A DNA stretch of 64,000 bases from positions 1-64,000 of the forward strand of contig NZ_FUZE01000010.1 in the NCBI RefSeq assembly GCF_900168205.1. The letters run 5' to 3'. This stretch comes from Chryseobacterium balustinum. Its GTDB lineage: Bacteria; Bacteroidota; Bacteroidia; Flavobacteriales; Weeksellaceae. Under the pieces are notes generated by a model, which saw nothing but the letters and a program-made list of their open reading frames with translations, was not told where the DNA came from and did no database searches. Position numbers and translations under genes: made by a program. Of this stretch, positions 28,376 through 37,743 are shown in pieces; the stretch's first letter is position 1, and the number at the start of each line of letters is the position of its first letter.

Positions 28376-28410
28376 AAGTCTAATATATAAAGTCTAATAT
28401 CTAACATCTA
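28376..28410 (+). repeat. Phased heptad array (ANNTCTA)5 in the aspS leader
   Basis: AAGTCTA, ATATATA, AAGTCTA, ATATCTA, ACATCTA follow with no spacing (one unit has TATA for TCTA). The array ends 6 nt before the aspS ATG. ATTAGAC (28363-28369) can pair with GTCTAAT (28378-28384). A matching array precedes leuS. Confidence 0.85.
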
Positions 28411-28416
28411 AAACAA

Positions 28417-30171
28417 ATGTTTCGATCGCACACCAACGGAGAATTATCTCTAAAAAATCTTAATGAAGAAGTTACACTTTCAGGATGGGTACAAACCATT
28501 CGTGATAAAGGATTTATGATTTGGATAGATCTTCGAGATCGTTACGGAATTACTCAGTTGGTTTTCGACCAAGACCGTTCTACAGCGGAATTGATGGAAA
28601 ATGCAAAAAAATTGGGTCGTGAATTCGTGATTCAAGTGAGTGGAAAAGTCATTGAAAGAGTAAGCAAAAACCCCAATATTCCAACAGGAGAAATTGAAAT
28701 TTTAGTTGAAAAATTAACGGTTCTTAATGAATCTCAGCTTCCGCCTTTCACCATTGAAGATGAAACAGACGGAGGTGAAGAGTTAAGGATGAAATACCGT
28801 TATCTGGATATCAGAAGAGCTCCGGTAAGAGATAAATTGATCTTCCGTCACAAAATGGCGCAAAAAGTTAGAAATTATCTTTCAGACGAAGGATTTATTG
28901 AAGTTGAAACTCCGGTTTTAATTAAATCTACTCCGGAAGGGGCAAGAGATTTCGTGGTTCCAAGCAGGATGAATCCGGGACAATTTTATGCATTGCCACA
29001 ATCTCCACAGACTTTCAAACAATTGTTGATGGTTGGTGGAATGGATAAATATTTCCAGATCGTGAAATGTTTCCGTGATGAGGATTTGAGAGCCGACAGA
29101 CAGCCGGAATTCACACAAATCGATTGCGAAATGGCATTCGTAGAGCAGGAAGATGTAATGAATGTTTTTGAAGGAATGACCAAAACGTTAATCAAAGATA
29201 TTACCGGTCAGGAATTCGGAACTTTCCCAAGAATGACTTTTGCTGATGCGATGCAGAAATATGGAAACGACAAACCGGACATCCGTTTCGGAATGGAATT
29301 CGTAGAATTAAACGATTTAGTAAAAGGAAAAGATTTCAAGATATTTGATGATGCAGAATTGGTTGTCGGAATCAATGTTGAAGGATGTGCAGATTATACA
29401 AGAAAACAAATCGACGAGCTTGTTGATTGGGTAAAAAGACCACAAATCGGAGCTTCAGGAATGGTTTGGGCTAAATTCCAAAATGACGGAGTGAAAACTT
29501 CTTCTGTAAATAAATTTTACAACGAGGAAGATTTAGCAAAAATCATTGAAAAATTCGGAGCAAAAGAAGGCGATTTAATGTTGATTCTTTCAGGAAACGA
29601 ACACAAAGTAAGAACTCAGCTTTCAGCGTTGAGAATGGAACTTGGAAACCGTTTAGGATTAAGAAAAGGAAATGTATTTGCACCACTTTGGGTTGTTGAC
29701 TTCCCGTTATTGGAATTTGATGAGGAAAGCGGACGTTACCACGCAATGCACCACCCTTTCACCTCTCCAAAACCAGAAGATTTACATTTATTGGAAACTG
29801 ACCCAGGAAAAGCAAGAGCCAATGCTTACGATATGGTTTTGAACGGAAACGAGATCGGTGGAGGTTCAATCCGAATTTTTGATAAAGATTTACAATCAAG
29901 AATGTTTGATTTATTAGGATTCTCAAAAGAAGAAGCAGAAGCGCAATTTGGATTCTTAATGAATGCGTTCAAATACGGAGCTCCGCCTCACGGTGGTTTG
30001 GCTTTCGGATTTGACCGTTTGGTAGCTATTCTTGACGGAAACGAAGTGATTAGAGATTACATTGCATTCCCGAAAAATAATTCAGGACGAGATGTGATGA
30101 TTGATGCGCCAAGTAAAATTGCTGATGAACAACTCGATGAATTGGAATTGAAATTAAATTTAAAAGCATAA
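28417..30171 (+). CDS. aspS: Aspartate--tRNA ligase
   Basis: 584 aa, bacterial-type class II synthetase. An N-terminal OB-fold anticodon-binding domain ([26 protein letters not shown]) is followed by the catalytic core with motif 2 [22 protein letters not shown], the bacterial GAD insertion (about 285-410) and motif 3 in [15 protein letters not shown]. It charges tRNA-Asp. It carries an unusual leader of phased heptads and ends in a strong terminator. Discrimination between tRNA-Asp-only and Asp/Asn enzymes was not attempted. Confidence 0.97.
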   Translation: MFRSHTNGELSLKNLNEEVTLSGWVQTIRDKGFMIWIDLRDRYGITQLVFDQDRSTAELMENAKKLGREFVIQVSGKVIERVSKNPNIPTGEIEILVEKLTVLNESQLPPFTIEDETDGGEELRMKYRYLDIRRAPVRDKLIFRHKMAQKVRNYLSDEGFIEVETPVLIKSTPEGARDFVVPSRMNPGQFYALPQSPQTFKQLLMVGGMDKYFQIVKCFRDEDLRADRQPEFTQIDCEMAFVEQEDVMNVFEGMTKTLIKDITGQEFGTFPRMTFADAMQKYGNDKPDIRFGMEFVELNDLVKGKDFKIFDDAELVVGINVEGCADYTRKQIDELVDWVKRPQIGASGMVWAKFQNDGVKTSSVNKFYNEEDLAKIIEKFGAKEGDLMLILSGNEHKVRTQLSALRMELGNRLGLRKGNVFAPLWVVDFPLLEFDEESGRYHAMHHPFTSPKPEDLHLLETDPGKARANAYDMVLNGNEIGGGSIRIFDKDLQSRMFDLLGFSKEEAEAQFGFLMNAFKYGAPPHGGLAFGFDRLVAILDGNEVIRDYIAFPKNNSGRDVMIDAPSKIADEQLDELELKLNLKA

Positions 30172-30176
30172 ATTAG

Positions 30177-30202
30177 AAGCGGAGATTTTTCTCCGCTTTT
30201 TT
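30177..30202 (+). terminator. Terminator of aspS
   Basis: AAGCGGAG / CTCCGCTT stem with a 6-nt loop and a T-run, 5 nt after the stop. Confidence 0.92.
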
Positions 30203-30218
30203 TATTTAAACAAAGACT

Positions 30219-30764
30219 ATGACCGAAGAAACCCTAACCTACAACACTCCAATCTCTGAAGAAATTTTCACACAAATTCAGCAATATGAATTTAAAAGAG
30301 CTTGGAAGAGCAACCTTAAAAAAAACAATAGGAATCTCTTTTGGGGGCTTTTTTCAATAGCTTTTGGACTTCTTACTTTTCTATTTAATGATTATCAATT
30401 TACAGGTTTCTTTATAGGATTCGGTATAGCTACATTTTCATCATACTTTTCTTACTATTCTATCCATAAAAATTCTAAAAAGAAGTTTAAAGAAACAATA
30501 GATAAAGAAATTTCTAATTTCAGAATAAACTCAACTGATGTAATTTGGGAATTTACTCCTACCCATTTTTCCTTCAAAAACTATAAATCTGAATATAAAT
30601 TTATTTGGCAGGAAATTACCTACTGTATTCTAGATGATAAATATCTTTACATCACAGCCTCTTCATTCATGAATTTCATTTTAGACAAAGCTAATATTGA
30701 TGAAAGTAATCTCAATAAAACCATCATCTACCTTGAAACTAGGTCGAAATTTATGGAAATTTAG
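30219..30764 (+). CDS. YcxB-like membrane protein
   Basis: 181 aa. A short N-terminal segment (FTQIQQYEFKRAWKSN) is followed by two adjacent membrane helices (about 46-63 and 66-85, with FNDYQFTGFFIGFG between). A C-terminal soluble domain has the YcxB-like pattern (FTPTHFSFKNYKSEYKFIWQEI ... DDKYLYITASSFMNFILDK). The family is of unknown function. It has no good terminator of its own and sits between aspS and recQ as an apparent single gene. Confidence 0.7.
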   Translation: MTEETLTYNTPISEEIFTQIQQYEFKRAWKSNLKKNNRNLFWGLFSIAFGLLTFLFNDYQFTGFFIGFGIATFSSYFSYYSIHKNSKKKFKETIDKEISNFRINSTDVIWEFTPTHFSFKNYKSEYKFIWQEITYCILDDKYLYITASSFMNFILDKANIDESNLNKTIIYLETRSKFMEI

Positions 30765-30916
30765 TATCAACACATTTTTTAAAAGTTAATTGCAAAATAT
30801 TTTCAGGTATTTTTAAAAATAATAGTCTTTTACAATATTTTTGAATCCATCAAAATAAAAAAACACGCAAAACTACTCACAATTTATTATTTTTACTTCA
30901 ACACAAATTTTGAATT

Positions 30917-33103
30917 ATGAAATCTTCTCTAGAAATTTTACAGCAATATTTTGGCTACGACAGTTTCAGGCTAGAGCAAGCCAATGCCGTGGAAAATGTA
31001 ATTGCAAAAAAAGACACGTTTGTTTTAATGCCAACTGGTGGTGGGAAATCCCTTTGCTACCAAGTTCCGGCTTTAGTTTTGGAAGGTACTGCGATTGTTA
31101 TTTCTCCATTAATTGCTTTAATGAAAGACCAAGTTGATGCACTGCGCGTGAATGGGATTTCTGCTGCATACATTAATTCTTCGATGAGTTCTCTGGAACA
31201 AAATGAAACTTTACATCAATTAAAAAATGGCGAACTCAAACTTTTATACGTCGCACCCGAAAAATTAAGTGCCGATAACGGTGCATTTTTAAAATTGCTT
31301 AATGAAGTTAAGGTTTCATTATTTGCTGTAGATGAAGCACATTGTGTTTCACATTGGGGCCACGATTTCCGTCCGGACTATTTATTTCTGAATAGTTTAA
31401 AAAATCAATTTCCACAAATCCCAATCATTGCTTTAACGGCAAGTGCAGATGAAATTACAAGACAAGATATCATCAAACAACTGAATCTTCAGCAACCTCT
31501 TGTTTTAGTTTCATCGTTCGACAGAGCCAATATCAAATATTTTGTACAGCCCAAACAGTCTGTCCTTCATCACATTACTCAATACCTCAGTGAGCATCCC
31601 AACGATTCTGGAATTATCTATTGCTTATCCCGAAAAGGGACTGAAGAAATGTCTAATCAGCTGAAAGAAAATGGTATCAATTCTGCTTTTTATCACGCAG
31701 GAATTTCATCAGCCGAACGGGCAAAGGTTCAGGAAGACTTCATCAAAGACAAAACTCAGGTAATGGTTGCAACAATTGCTTTTGGAATGGGGATCGATAA
31801 AAGTAATGTCCGTTTTGTGATGCACGCAGATTTACCAAAAAATATAGAAAGCTATTATCAGGAAACGGGAAGAGCCGGAAGAGATGGTCTGCCGAGTGAA
31901 GCGATTTTGTTTTATTCTGGTGCTGATGTGATAAAACTTCGAAGATTTGCTTTGATAGAAGGCAATGAAGAACAATCTGGTCTAATGTTGCGAAAGCTGC
32001 AACAAATGGCTGATTTTGCCGAGATGCAAAAATGCCGAAGACAATATCTGATGGAGTATTTTGGAGAAAATCATCCTGGAAATTGCAACAATTGTGATTA
32101 TTGCCTCAGTGAATTTGAAACCTGGGACGCAACCGTTGATGCTCAAAAATTACTCAGTGCCGTCTTCCGACTGAAAGAACGGTACGGAAAAAACATGATT
32201 ATTGATTTTCTGCGTGGTTCAAAAAGTGCCAAAATTACAGATTATATGCAAAGTCTTCCTACGTATGGTATTGGAAATAAAAGTGATAAAAACTATTGGC
32301 AAAACCTCATCAAACAACTAATAATCAATGGTTTTCTAAAAGAATCAAATGAAGAATTTTCTGTTTTAAAATTAACAGAAGAAAGCAATTTGGTTTTATT
32401 TAAACATAAAAAAGTAAGCTTACAAAAAATAAAAGAACAAGCGAAAGCAGTAACTGTAGCTGAGATTGAGACTAATTATACTCAAAATAAAATAGCAGAA
32501 AACCTCGATTTATTTGATGAGCTCAAGAAACTCAGACGTAAGCAGGCAGAAAAAGAAAACGTTCCGCCGTATGTTATTTTTTCTGATGCCAGTTTGATGG
32601 AACTTTCAACTTATCTGCCCAATACCAAAGAAGAACTTAATCAAATTAGTGGTTTTGGGGAATTTAAAATAGAAAAGTATGGAGAATTATTTCTTGAAGT
32701 CATTTTAGAATATTGCAACATTAATAATTTGAGCAGTAAAGTCTCAGAAAAAAAACAAAAAAAACAACGAGAACAGAAACCCAAAAAGGCAAATAAAAAC
32801 ACATCTGGAACATTTGCTACAACTTTTCAACTCTACAAAGAAAATAACAGCATCGAGGAAATTGCCAAAATAAGAAATTTGTCAATCAATACGATTCAGA
32901 ATCATTTAATTAATTTCGTCGTGGACGGAACCATAAATGCAAGTGAACTAGTGAATACTAACAAAATAGAAAACATCATCGAAGTTGCAAAAACCCCAAA
33001 AATTCAATCTTTAAAAGTGATAAAAGAAGCGTTGGGTGACGATTATTCTTATTTTGAAATTCATGTGGCTGTTGCGCATTATAAATCGCAGCAAGAAGTT
33101 TAA
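30917..33103 (+). CDS. recQ: ATP-dependent DNA helicase RecQ
   Basis: 728 aa. The helicase core has MPTGGGKSLCYQ (Walker A, K44), DEAHCVSHWGHDFRPDY (DEAH box and RecQ aromatic loop, near 138), FDRANIKYF, and the C-terminal ATIAFGMGIDKSNVRFV and QETGRAGRDGLPS. The RecQ-Ct zinc site is CRRQYLMEYFGE ... CNNCDYC, followed by a winged helix and an HRDC domain (about 530-605). A basic linker (EKKQKKQREQKPKK) leads to a helix-turn-helix tail (SIEEIAKIRNLSINTIQNHL) common in this phylum's RecQ. It unwinds DNA 3' to 5' in repair and recombination. Confidence 0.96.
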   Translation: MKSSLEILQQYFGYDSFRLEQANAVENVIAKKDTFVLMPTGGGKSLCYQVPALVLEGTAIVISPLIALMKDQVDALRVNGISAAYINSSMSSLEQNETLHQLKNGELKLLYVAPEKLSADNGAFLKLLNEVKVSLFAVDEAHCVSHWGHDFRPDYLFLNSLKNQFPQIPIIALTASADEITRQDIIKQLNLQQPLVLVSSFDRANIKYFVQPKQSVLHHITQYLSEHPNDSGIIYCLSRKGTEEMSNQLKENGINSAFYHAGISSAERAKVQEDFIKDKTQVMVATIAFGMGIDKSNVRFVMHADLPKNIESYYQETGRAGRDGLPSEAILFYSGADVIKLRRFALIEGNEEQSGLMLRKLQQMADFAEMQKCRRQYLMEYFGENHPGNCNNCDYCLSEFETWDATVDAQKLLSAVFRLKERYGKNMIIDFLRGSKSAKITDYMQSLPTYGIGNKSDKNYWQNLIKQLIINGFLKESNEEFSVLKLTEESNLVLFKHKKVSLQKIKEQAKAVTVAEIETNYTQNKIAENLDLFDELKKLRRKQAEKENVPPYVIFSDASLMELSTYLPNTKEELNQISGFGEFKIEKYGELFLEVILEYCNINNLSSKVSEKKQKKQREQKPKKANKNTSGTFATTFQLYKENNSIEEIAKIRNLSINTIQNHLINFVVDGTINASELVNTNKIENIIEVAKTPKIQSLKVIKEALGDDYSYFEIHVAVAHYKSQQEV

Positions 33104-33154
33104 CCTATTTTATATATGGTAAATTTGAAAAATAAAAAAACGAAAATTATTTTT

Positions 33155-33880
33155 TTATGGCAATTTCGCCACCAAACTTTCCGGCAAGATTTTTAAAATA
33201 AAATAAATCAATTTCCATTTAAAATTAGGAACAATCGTAAAAGAATTACCTGCATTCACAAGATGCTTTGCCACATAATCAGGTTCCATCAGAAGATTTT
33301 TATTAAGGTCTAAACCAGCGTTTATTTTCGTATTAATATATCCACTGACCAAAACGTTGACTTTAATATTTCTCTGCGCTAGTTCCTGCCTTAAACCCGC
33401 CAAATAAGTAGTAAAAGCTGATTTTGTACTTCCGTATACAAAATTACTTTTACGCCCTCTCACTCCTGAAAGAGAAGACAATCCGATGATTCTTTCTAAA
33501 TTTTTATTACTTCCATCCATCGCAATAATGTTCAGAATAGAAACCGCACCCATATAATTCACTGTCATCATTTGTTGAACACCTTTGAAATCGCTTAACG
33601 CTTTCTCGTTGTCAACTAAAAATCCGGCTGCGTAAACAACAATATGAGGTCTTATAGGAAGTTCATCGTAAAACTTTTGATGAGAATCAAAATCAACAGC
33701 ATCAAAAGATAAAACTGTAACTTTTGAATTGAGATTATTTTGCTGAATAAAGTTTTCTAAAGATTCGGTATTTCTAGATGCCGCCACAACCAAAAATCCT
33801 TTTGCTATATATTGTTTAATACATTGTTTTGCAACATCGGAATTTGCGCCAAGAATGAGAACAGTTTTGTTTTGATTCAT
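33155..33880 (-). CDS. Short-chain dehydrogenase/reductase
   Basis: 241 aa from the ATG at 33880 (MNQNKTVLILGANSDVAKQCI); a GTG 45 nt upstream adds an implausible basic/hydrophobic extension. The nucleotide motif is LGANSDVA instead of TGxxxGIG. The central motif is VYAAGF, with the catalytic serine region SLSGVRGRKSNF and YGSTKSAF (YxxxK). The resemblance is to the branch of SDRs acting on decaprenylphosphoryl-ribose-like or other sugar-lipid substrates, but this assignment is weak. It is convergent with recQ; no strong terminator separates them. Confidence 0.85.
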   Translation of the reverse strand: MNQNKTVLILGANSDVAKQCIKQYIAKGFLVVAASRNTESLENFIQQNNLNSKVTVLSFDAVDFDSHQKFYDELPIRPHIVVYAAGFLVDNEKALSDFKGVQQMMTVNYMGAVSILNIIAMDGSNKNLERIIGLSSLSGVRGRKSNFVYGSTKSAFTTYLAGLRQELAQRNIKVNVLVSGYINTKINAGLDLNKNLLMEPDYVAKHLVNAGNSFTIVPNFKWKLIYFILKILPESLVAKLP

Positions 33881-34031
33881 TAGGTAAAGATATTTTTTTA
33901 ATAGAAATCTTACAAATACTCTCACAAAATAGACAATAAAAATTCGACGCTATTTTTTTCATCCTTTAAGAATTAAAATCACAACTTTAATAGTTTAAAG
34001 AATAACAAAATGATTCATCAATATTAAAAAA

Positions 34032-34068
34032 GTTTCGGCGGGGTAATCTATCCTCACCCCGCCGAAAC
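34032..34068 (-). terminator. Terminator of the 516-aa secreted protein gene
   Basis: Perfect 12-bp GC-rich stem (GTTTCGGCGGGG / CCCCGCCGAAAC) with a 13-nt loop. Six T follow on the minus strand. Confidence 0.92.
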
Positions 34069-34091
34069 GAAATATTTTAAATTAGTTCAGT

Positions 34092-35642
34092 TTATAAAGA
34101 TACTTTCAGAATTTGTTTTTTCGTTCCTTTTCTTCCAATGAAATAAACAGAATCACCAGAAATAGCGCCATTTGAGACCATAAACGGAACTTCACTGTCT
34201 TCATTATCTAAAATTTCCTGGTAATCGAAATTTCCATTTTGATTGACCCGGATGATATTAAGATTGGCTTTTTTGGAACTGGTTTGTCCAAATTGGATTC
34301 TGTCGTTGCTTAGTTTCTTTACTTTTTCACCTGTATTGATAAAGAAATAAGCGTCGCTACCAACAGCAGCTGAAGTGTAAGAAATAAAAGATTCGTCTCC
34401 ATTAGTTGTCTGTCTTTTATTGATATTTCTTGCCCAAACAATTTCACCAGCTGGATTAAGCCTTGCTGTAACAATATCATCATAATGAAAAATTGTGCGC
34501 GAATATCCTCCGCCATATGGCGACGAATAATAATGTGAAGTAATATAAAATTCTTCAGCGTTAAAAATAATATCTCCGTTTTGAGTTGTAATTATTTTTC
34601 TAAAAGAAAGATTTTTCAACTCTTTATCTTTGTCTTTCCCATATTTATCAATGATAAATTGCTCCGTAAACGGATTGTACTTTACTTTTTTCATTTCTAA
34701 AGTGACAGGATCTAGCTCGAAATAAGAAATTCCTTTAAATCTATGATCTCGTAGATCTGAATAAAAGCCAAGGCATATTAAACGATCTTCAAAAACGATT
34801 GTATTAAGAGACGCTACAAAATGTTCATCAGAATCAAAAACCTGAGTTTTTTCGCTATCACCAGTAATGCGAGTTAATTCATATTGATATTTTCCGCCTT
34901 CTTTTTTCTTCTTTTTGTCATCGCTATATACTTTCCCGAGAACATAAATTGTTTTTCCGTCTTTAGAAACATCAATATTCTCGTAAACAAATTTTCTGTC
35001 CTTTATCTCTTTTTTAAAAGTATGATCAATATTTTTCTGAAGCGATTGATCAAACACAAACATACGGTGCGTTTCTGTATTTTTATCTTTAATATCCACC
35101 GTCACTGCAAATGCAGTACGATTTTCGTTAACAATCATACTCGCTCCGTAATCACCATCAAAAACTCCTGCATTAAAAAAAACAAATTGCTTTATCTCAT
35201 CACTATTAACCCGAAACAATTCGCTCTTCTTGAAATTAAAATCATTAATATTAGATGACATTGCAGAACAGATGTAAGCTTTTTGATCTTTTTCATATAT
35301 AAAATCGATAATATGTATATTCTCACCATCCATAATAACACCCAACACAGAACTTTGTCTTACCGCTTTAGAATAGTTTATTTCATATTCAAATTCTTTT
35401 ATCAACTTAAGATTGGAATCATAATGCTCAAAATAATAACCAGATCCGGAAGAAAAAACACCACCAACATAAGAGCGAATAACCACCACTCCACCTTTTC
35501 CGTCATCTTCTACAAGAGCAATCGATGAACGTTTGTATTCATCTTTAAAAACATCGCTTTTTTTAATGTCAAACGGAATTTTCTGTGCAAAAGAAATAAT
35601 GCTTAGGAAGGTAAACGCCAAACAAAGAAGAATTTTTTTCAT
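34092..35642 (-). CDS. Secreted protein of unknown function (516 aa)
   Basis: Signal peptide MKKILLCLAFTFLSIISFAQ, then an all-beta protein with repeated strands of the type GKTIYVLGKVYSDDKKKKK, SLNTIVFEDRLICLGFYSD, TARLNPAGEIVWARNINK and GDSVYFIGRKG, which suggests a beta-propeller. The KKKKEGGK loop and charged segments point to solvent exposure. No type IX sorting domain is seen at the C-terminus (KGTKKQILKVSL), so it is probably periplasmic. I do not recognise a family. It is monocistronic with a well-formed promoter and terminator, which argues for steady expression. Confidence 0.85.
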   Translation of the reverse strand: MKKILLCLAFTFLSIISFAQKIPFDIKKSDVFKDEYKRSSIALVEDDGKGGVVVIRSYVGGVFSSGSGYYFEHYDSNLKLIKEFEYEINYSKAVRQSSVLGVIMDGENIHIIDFIYEKDQKAYICSAMSSNINDFNFKKSELFRVNSDEIKQFVFFNAGVFDGDYGASMIVNENRTAFAVTVDIKDKNTETHRMFVFDQSLQKNIDHTFKKEIKDRKFVYENIDVSKDGKTIYVLGKVYSDDKKKKKEGGKYQYELTRITGDSEKTQVFDSDEHFVASLNTIVFEDRLICLGFYSDLRDHRFKGISYFELDPVTLEMKKVKYNPFTEQFIIDKYGKDKDKELKNLSFRKIITTQNGDIIFNAEEFYITSHYYSSPYGGGYSRTIFHYDDIVTARLNPAGEIVWARNINKRQTTNGDESFISYTSAAVGSDAYFFINTGEKVKKLSNDRIQFGQTSSKKANLNIIRVNQNGNFDYQEILDNEDSEVPFMVSNGAISGDSVYFIGRKGTKKQILKVSL

Positions 35643-35669
35643 GGTTTTCTTAGTCTTTTAATAATCTGT

Positions 35670-35700
35670 CAAATATATTTTTTTAGCATAACTTCCACAA
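35670..35700 (-). promoter_or_regulatory. Promoter of the 516-aa secreted protein (TTG-N20-TATATTTG)
   Basis: TTG at 35698-35700 and TATATTTG at 35670-35677 on the minus strand, 20-nt spacer. A clean Bacteroidota promoter. Confidence 0.8.
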
Positions 35701-35784
35701 ACATTTTTATATATAAACAAAAATTTCACAATCATGAAAATAAGTTCAGAATGTTGTGGTTTTTACAGAATGATGTATAAAAAA

Positions 35785-35817
35785 ATTGGCGCGGTGAGCT
35801 TCTTTCACCGCGCCAAT
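35785..35817 (-). terminator. Terminator of the nusB-DUF1573-yajC operon
   Basis: Perfect 13-bp stem (ATTGGCGCGGTGA / TCACCGCGCCAAT) with a 7-nt loop and T-run on the minus strand, 24 nt after the yajC stop. Confidence 0.93.
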
Positions 35818-35841
35818 TCACAATATTATTTTAAAACTAAA

Positions 35842-36198
35842 TTATTTTTTTTCAGTTTCTACAACTTCTTTTTTATCAGCCGCCGCTTTGTCTCCAAATC
35901 TGTTTGCTGTAAATTCTCTTGAAATTGCTGCTTTTTCAAATTTCAGTTTTCCTGAAAGGGTTTCAATAACCACTCCATCCTCCTGAATCTGAGCAATTCT
36001 TCCGTGAAGACCAGAAGTAAGCACTACTCTGCTTCCCACTTTCAGATCTTCCTGAAATTTTTTCTCCTGCTTCTGCTTCTTCATTTGAGGTCTGATCATC
36101 AGAAAATAAAATCCGACAACCATCACCCCCATCATCATCAACATAGTCGTTGAATTTCCCTGTGCAGGTGCTTGTAAAAATAATGTTAACATATTCAT
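35842..36198 (-). CDS. yajC: Preprotein translocase subunit YajC
   Basis: 118 aa. One membrane helix (TTMLMMMGVMVVGFYFLMI) followed by RPQMKKQKQEKKFQEDLKVGSRVVLTSGLHGRI, the YajC signature. It is the accessory subunit of the SecDF-YajC complex at the Sec translocon. It lies 4 nt from the DUF1573 gene in a nusB-DUF1573-yajC operon. The acidic/basic C-terminal tail (DKKEVVETEKK) is unremarkable. Confidence 0.95.
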   Translation of the reverse strand: MNMLTLFLQAPAQGNSTTMLMMMGVMVVGFYFLMIRPQMKKQKQEKKFQEDLKVGSRVVLTSGLHGRIAQIQEDGVVIETLSGKLKFEKAAISREFTANRFGDKAAADKKEVVETEKK

Positions 36199-36202
36199 TT
36201 AA

Positions 36203-36730
36203 TTATGGTTGAATATTGGCATTGAATGTCAATTTTATCGGAGCATTTTCTACGTTAGCAAAAACATCAGCATACTTTTGTACGCTTCCGTCAAAGCTTG
36301 TAGAGTCAAAGCTCAAAGTAATTTTCCCTTTTTTACCCGGCATAATTGGATCTTTAGTAAATTCAGGAGCAGTACATCCGCATCCAGGCTTTACTTCAGA
36401 AATAATTAATGGGTTTGTACCTGTATTGGTTACTTCGTAAACGTGGTTTACTTTTGCTCCTTTTTTAATAGTTCCAAAATCGAAATTGCTTTCAGATAAT
36501 GCAATTGTGGTGGTAGGTTGATTAGATTTTACAGGAGCTGCAGCTTCAGTTCCGGCAACTGTAGGAGTTACAGGTGAAACTGTAGAGTCATTTGAAGGTG
36601 CAGCAGGTGCATTGGTAGAATCTACACCAATTACTTCTGCATTTTGCACTTCTTTATTTTCTTCTTTTTTACAAGAAACCAATCCGAATCCGATTACAGA
36701 CAAAGCAATAATTGATAATGTCTTTTTCAT
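36203..36730 (-). CDS. DUF1573 domain lipoprotein
   Basis: 175 aa. Lipoprotein signal (IGFGLVSCKKEE), a low-complexity Ser/Thr/Pro/Ala linker (about 30-72), then a DUF1573 (HYDIN-like Ig) domain: SNFDFGTIKKGAKVNHVYEVTNTGTNPLIISEVKPGCGCTAPEF. The CGC motif is typical of the family. Envelope location; role unknown. In this phylum it is often found between nusB and yajC, as here. Confidence 0.9.
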   Translation of the reverse strand: MKKTLSIIALSVIGFGLVSCKKEENKEVQNAEVIGVDSTNAPAAPSNDSTVSPVTPTVAGTEAAAPVKSNQPTTTIALSESNFDFGTIKKGAKVNHVYEVTNTGTNPLIISEVKPGCGCTAPEFTKDPIMPGKKGKITLSFDSTSFDGSVQKYADVFANVENAPIKLTFNANIQP

Positions 36731-36747
36731 ATTAAATTAATTTTAAT

Positions 36748-37653
36748 TTATATTCTATTTAAATCTTTACAATATTTATCTAAAATACCGTTGATGAATA
36801 TATTAGAACGATCTGTCGCATATACTTTTGCAATCTCAATATATTCATTAATAATAACTCTTGAAGGGGTAAAAGGAAAATTGTCTAGCTCTGAAATAGC
36901 AGTTGTTAAAATAACTTTATCCATCAATCCCACTCTTTCCAAATCCCAGTTTTCTAGACGCTCAGAAAGCTTTTTCTCATTAATTTCCCAGTTATTCAAA
37001 GTATCTCTAAGAAGTTTGCTCGCAAAAGTTGCGTCTTCTTCATCTTTAATCATTTTAATTAAAGTGCGGCTTTCTTCATCTTCTTTCAAAAAACCGATTG
37101 TTTTTTGAACCATCGAGTTGGCAATATGAATATCATCTGACCAAGTAAGTTCTCTATCGCTGATATAATCATGAAAATCATCATTTTCGGCAATATACCT
37201 TAAAAATAATTTTCCGATAAACTTTTGATCATCTTCAAAAGAATAACCATCTTCCTTCATAAAATCCTGATAACGCTTTCCTGCAGTCATACGTTGGAAA
37301 GTTTTCACCAACATATCATCGTGCAAGTCCCATTTCAAATCTTTATGCTGACCAGAGAAATACAATCTCTCAGGATTTTCATCAAGCTTTTTTAAAACCT
37401 GATTATTAATAAATTTTTGATTGGGATTAACATCTGAATCAGTTTTAAAGTATTTGTTTTTACCAATTTCCATTTGGTTTTCGGCAAGATCTTTCAGACC
37501 CACCAAAAAATTCAATTGAAAAATATAGAGATTATAGATTTTCTCTATTCCCGAAAACATGTTTTTTTCTAACACATCAAATTTTATCGGGTTTTGGTAG
37601 TACGAATACACAGATTCTACTACTTTTTCACGGATTTGTCTTCTTCCTAACAT
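36748..37653 (-). CDS. nusB: Transcription antitermination factor NusB, long form
   Basis: 301 aa, about twice the length of E. coli NusB. The canonical NusB fold is at the C-terminus: TFASKLLRDTLNNWEINEKKLSERLENWDLERVGLMDKVILTTAISELDNFPFTPSRVIINEYIEIAKVYATDRSNIFINGILDKY by pattern (positions about 205-297). The N-terminal half (MLGRRQIREKVVESVYSYYQ ... ) keeps the LxRRxxRE start of NusB but expands with an inserted helical region, as usual in Bacteroidota. It binds boxA RNA with NusE for rRNA antitermination. First gene of the operon with DUF1573 and yajC. Confidence 0.9.
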   Translation of the reverse strand: MLGRRQIREKVVESVYSYYQNPIKFDVLEKNMFSGIEKIYNLYIFQLNFLVGLKDLAENQMEIGKNKYFKTDSDVNPNQKFINNQVLKKLDENPERLYFSGQHKDLKWDLHDDMLVKTFQRMTAGKRYQDFMKEDGYSFEDDQKFIGKLFLRYIAENDDFHDYISDRELTWSDDIHIANSMVQKTIGFLKEDEESRTLIKMIKDEEDATFASKLLRDTLNNWEINEKKLSERLENWDLERVGLMDKVILTTAISELDNFPFTPSRVIINEYIEIAKVYATDRSNIFINGILDKYCKDLNRI

Positions 37654-37674
37654 TCAAAGAGCTTTTTATGCGTG

Positions 37675-37682
37675 CAAAGATA
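37675..37682 (-). promoter_or_regulatory. -7 box of the nusB operon (TATCTTTG)
   Basis: TATCTTTG on the minus strand, 21 nt upstream of the nusB ATG. Confidence 0.65.
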
Positions 37683-37726
37683 TGAAATTTAAAATTTATG
37701 AAATTCTCAGTCTGCTTCAATTTTTG

Positions 37727-37734
37727 TAATTTTG
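37727..37734 (+). promoter_or_regulatory. -7 box of the ABC half-transporter (TAATTTTG)
   Basis: TAATTTTG ends 9 nt before the ATG at 37744, so the predicted transcript start is only about 3 nt upstream of the start codon (near-leaderless). Confidence 0.6.
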
Positions 37735-37743
37735 TGAAACTTT

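Noticed and set aside
28376..28410. CRISPR-like array at the aspS leader
   Set aside because: Units are 7 nt without spacers and there are no cas genes in the window.
34884..35528. Plus-strand ORFs rich in Phe/Ile antisense to the 516-aa gene
   Set aside because: Shadow frames of a lysine-rich coding sequence.
35734..35922. 62-aa plus-strand ORF near yajC
   Set aside because: It runs through the yajC terminator hairpin and into the yajC gene on the other strand.
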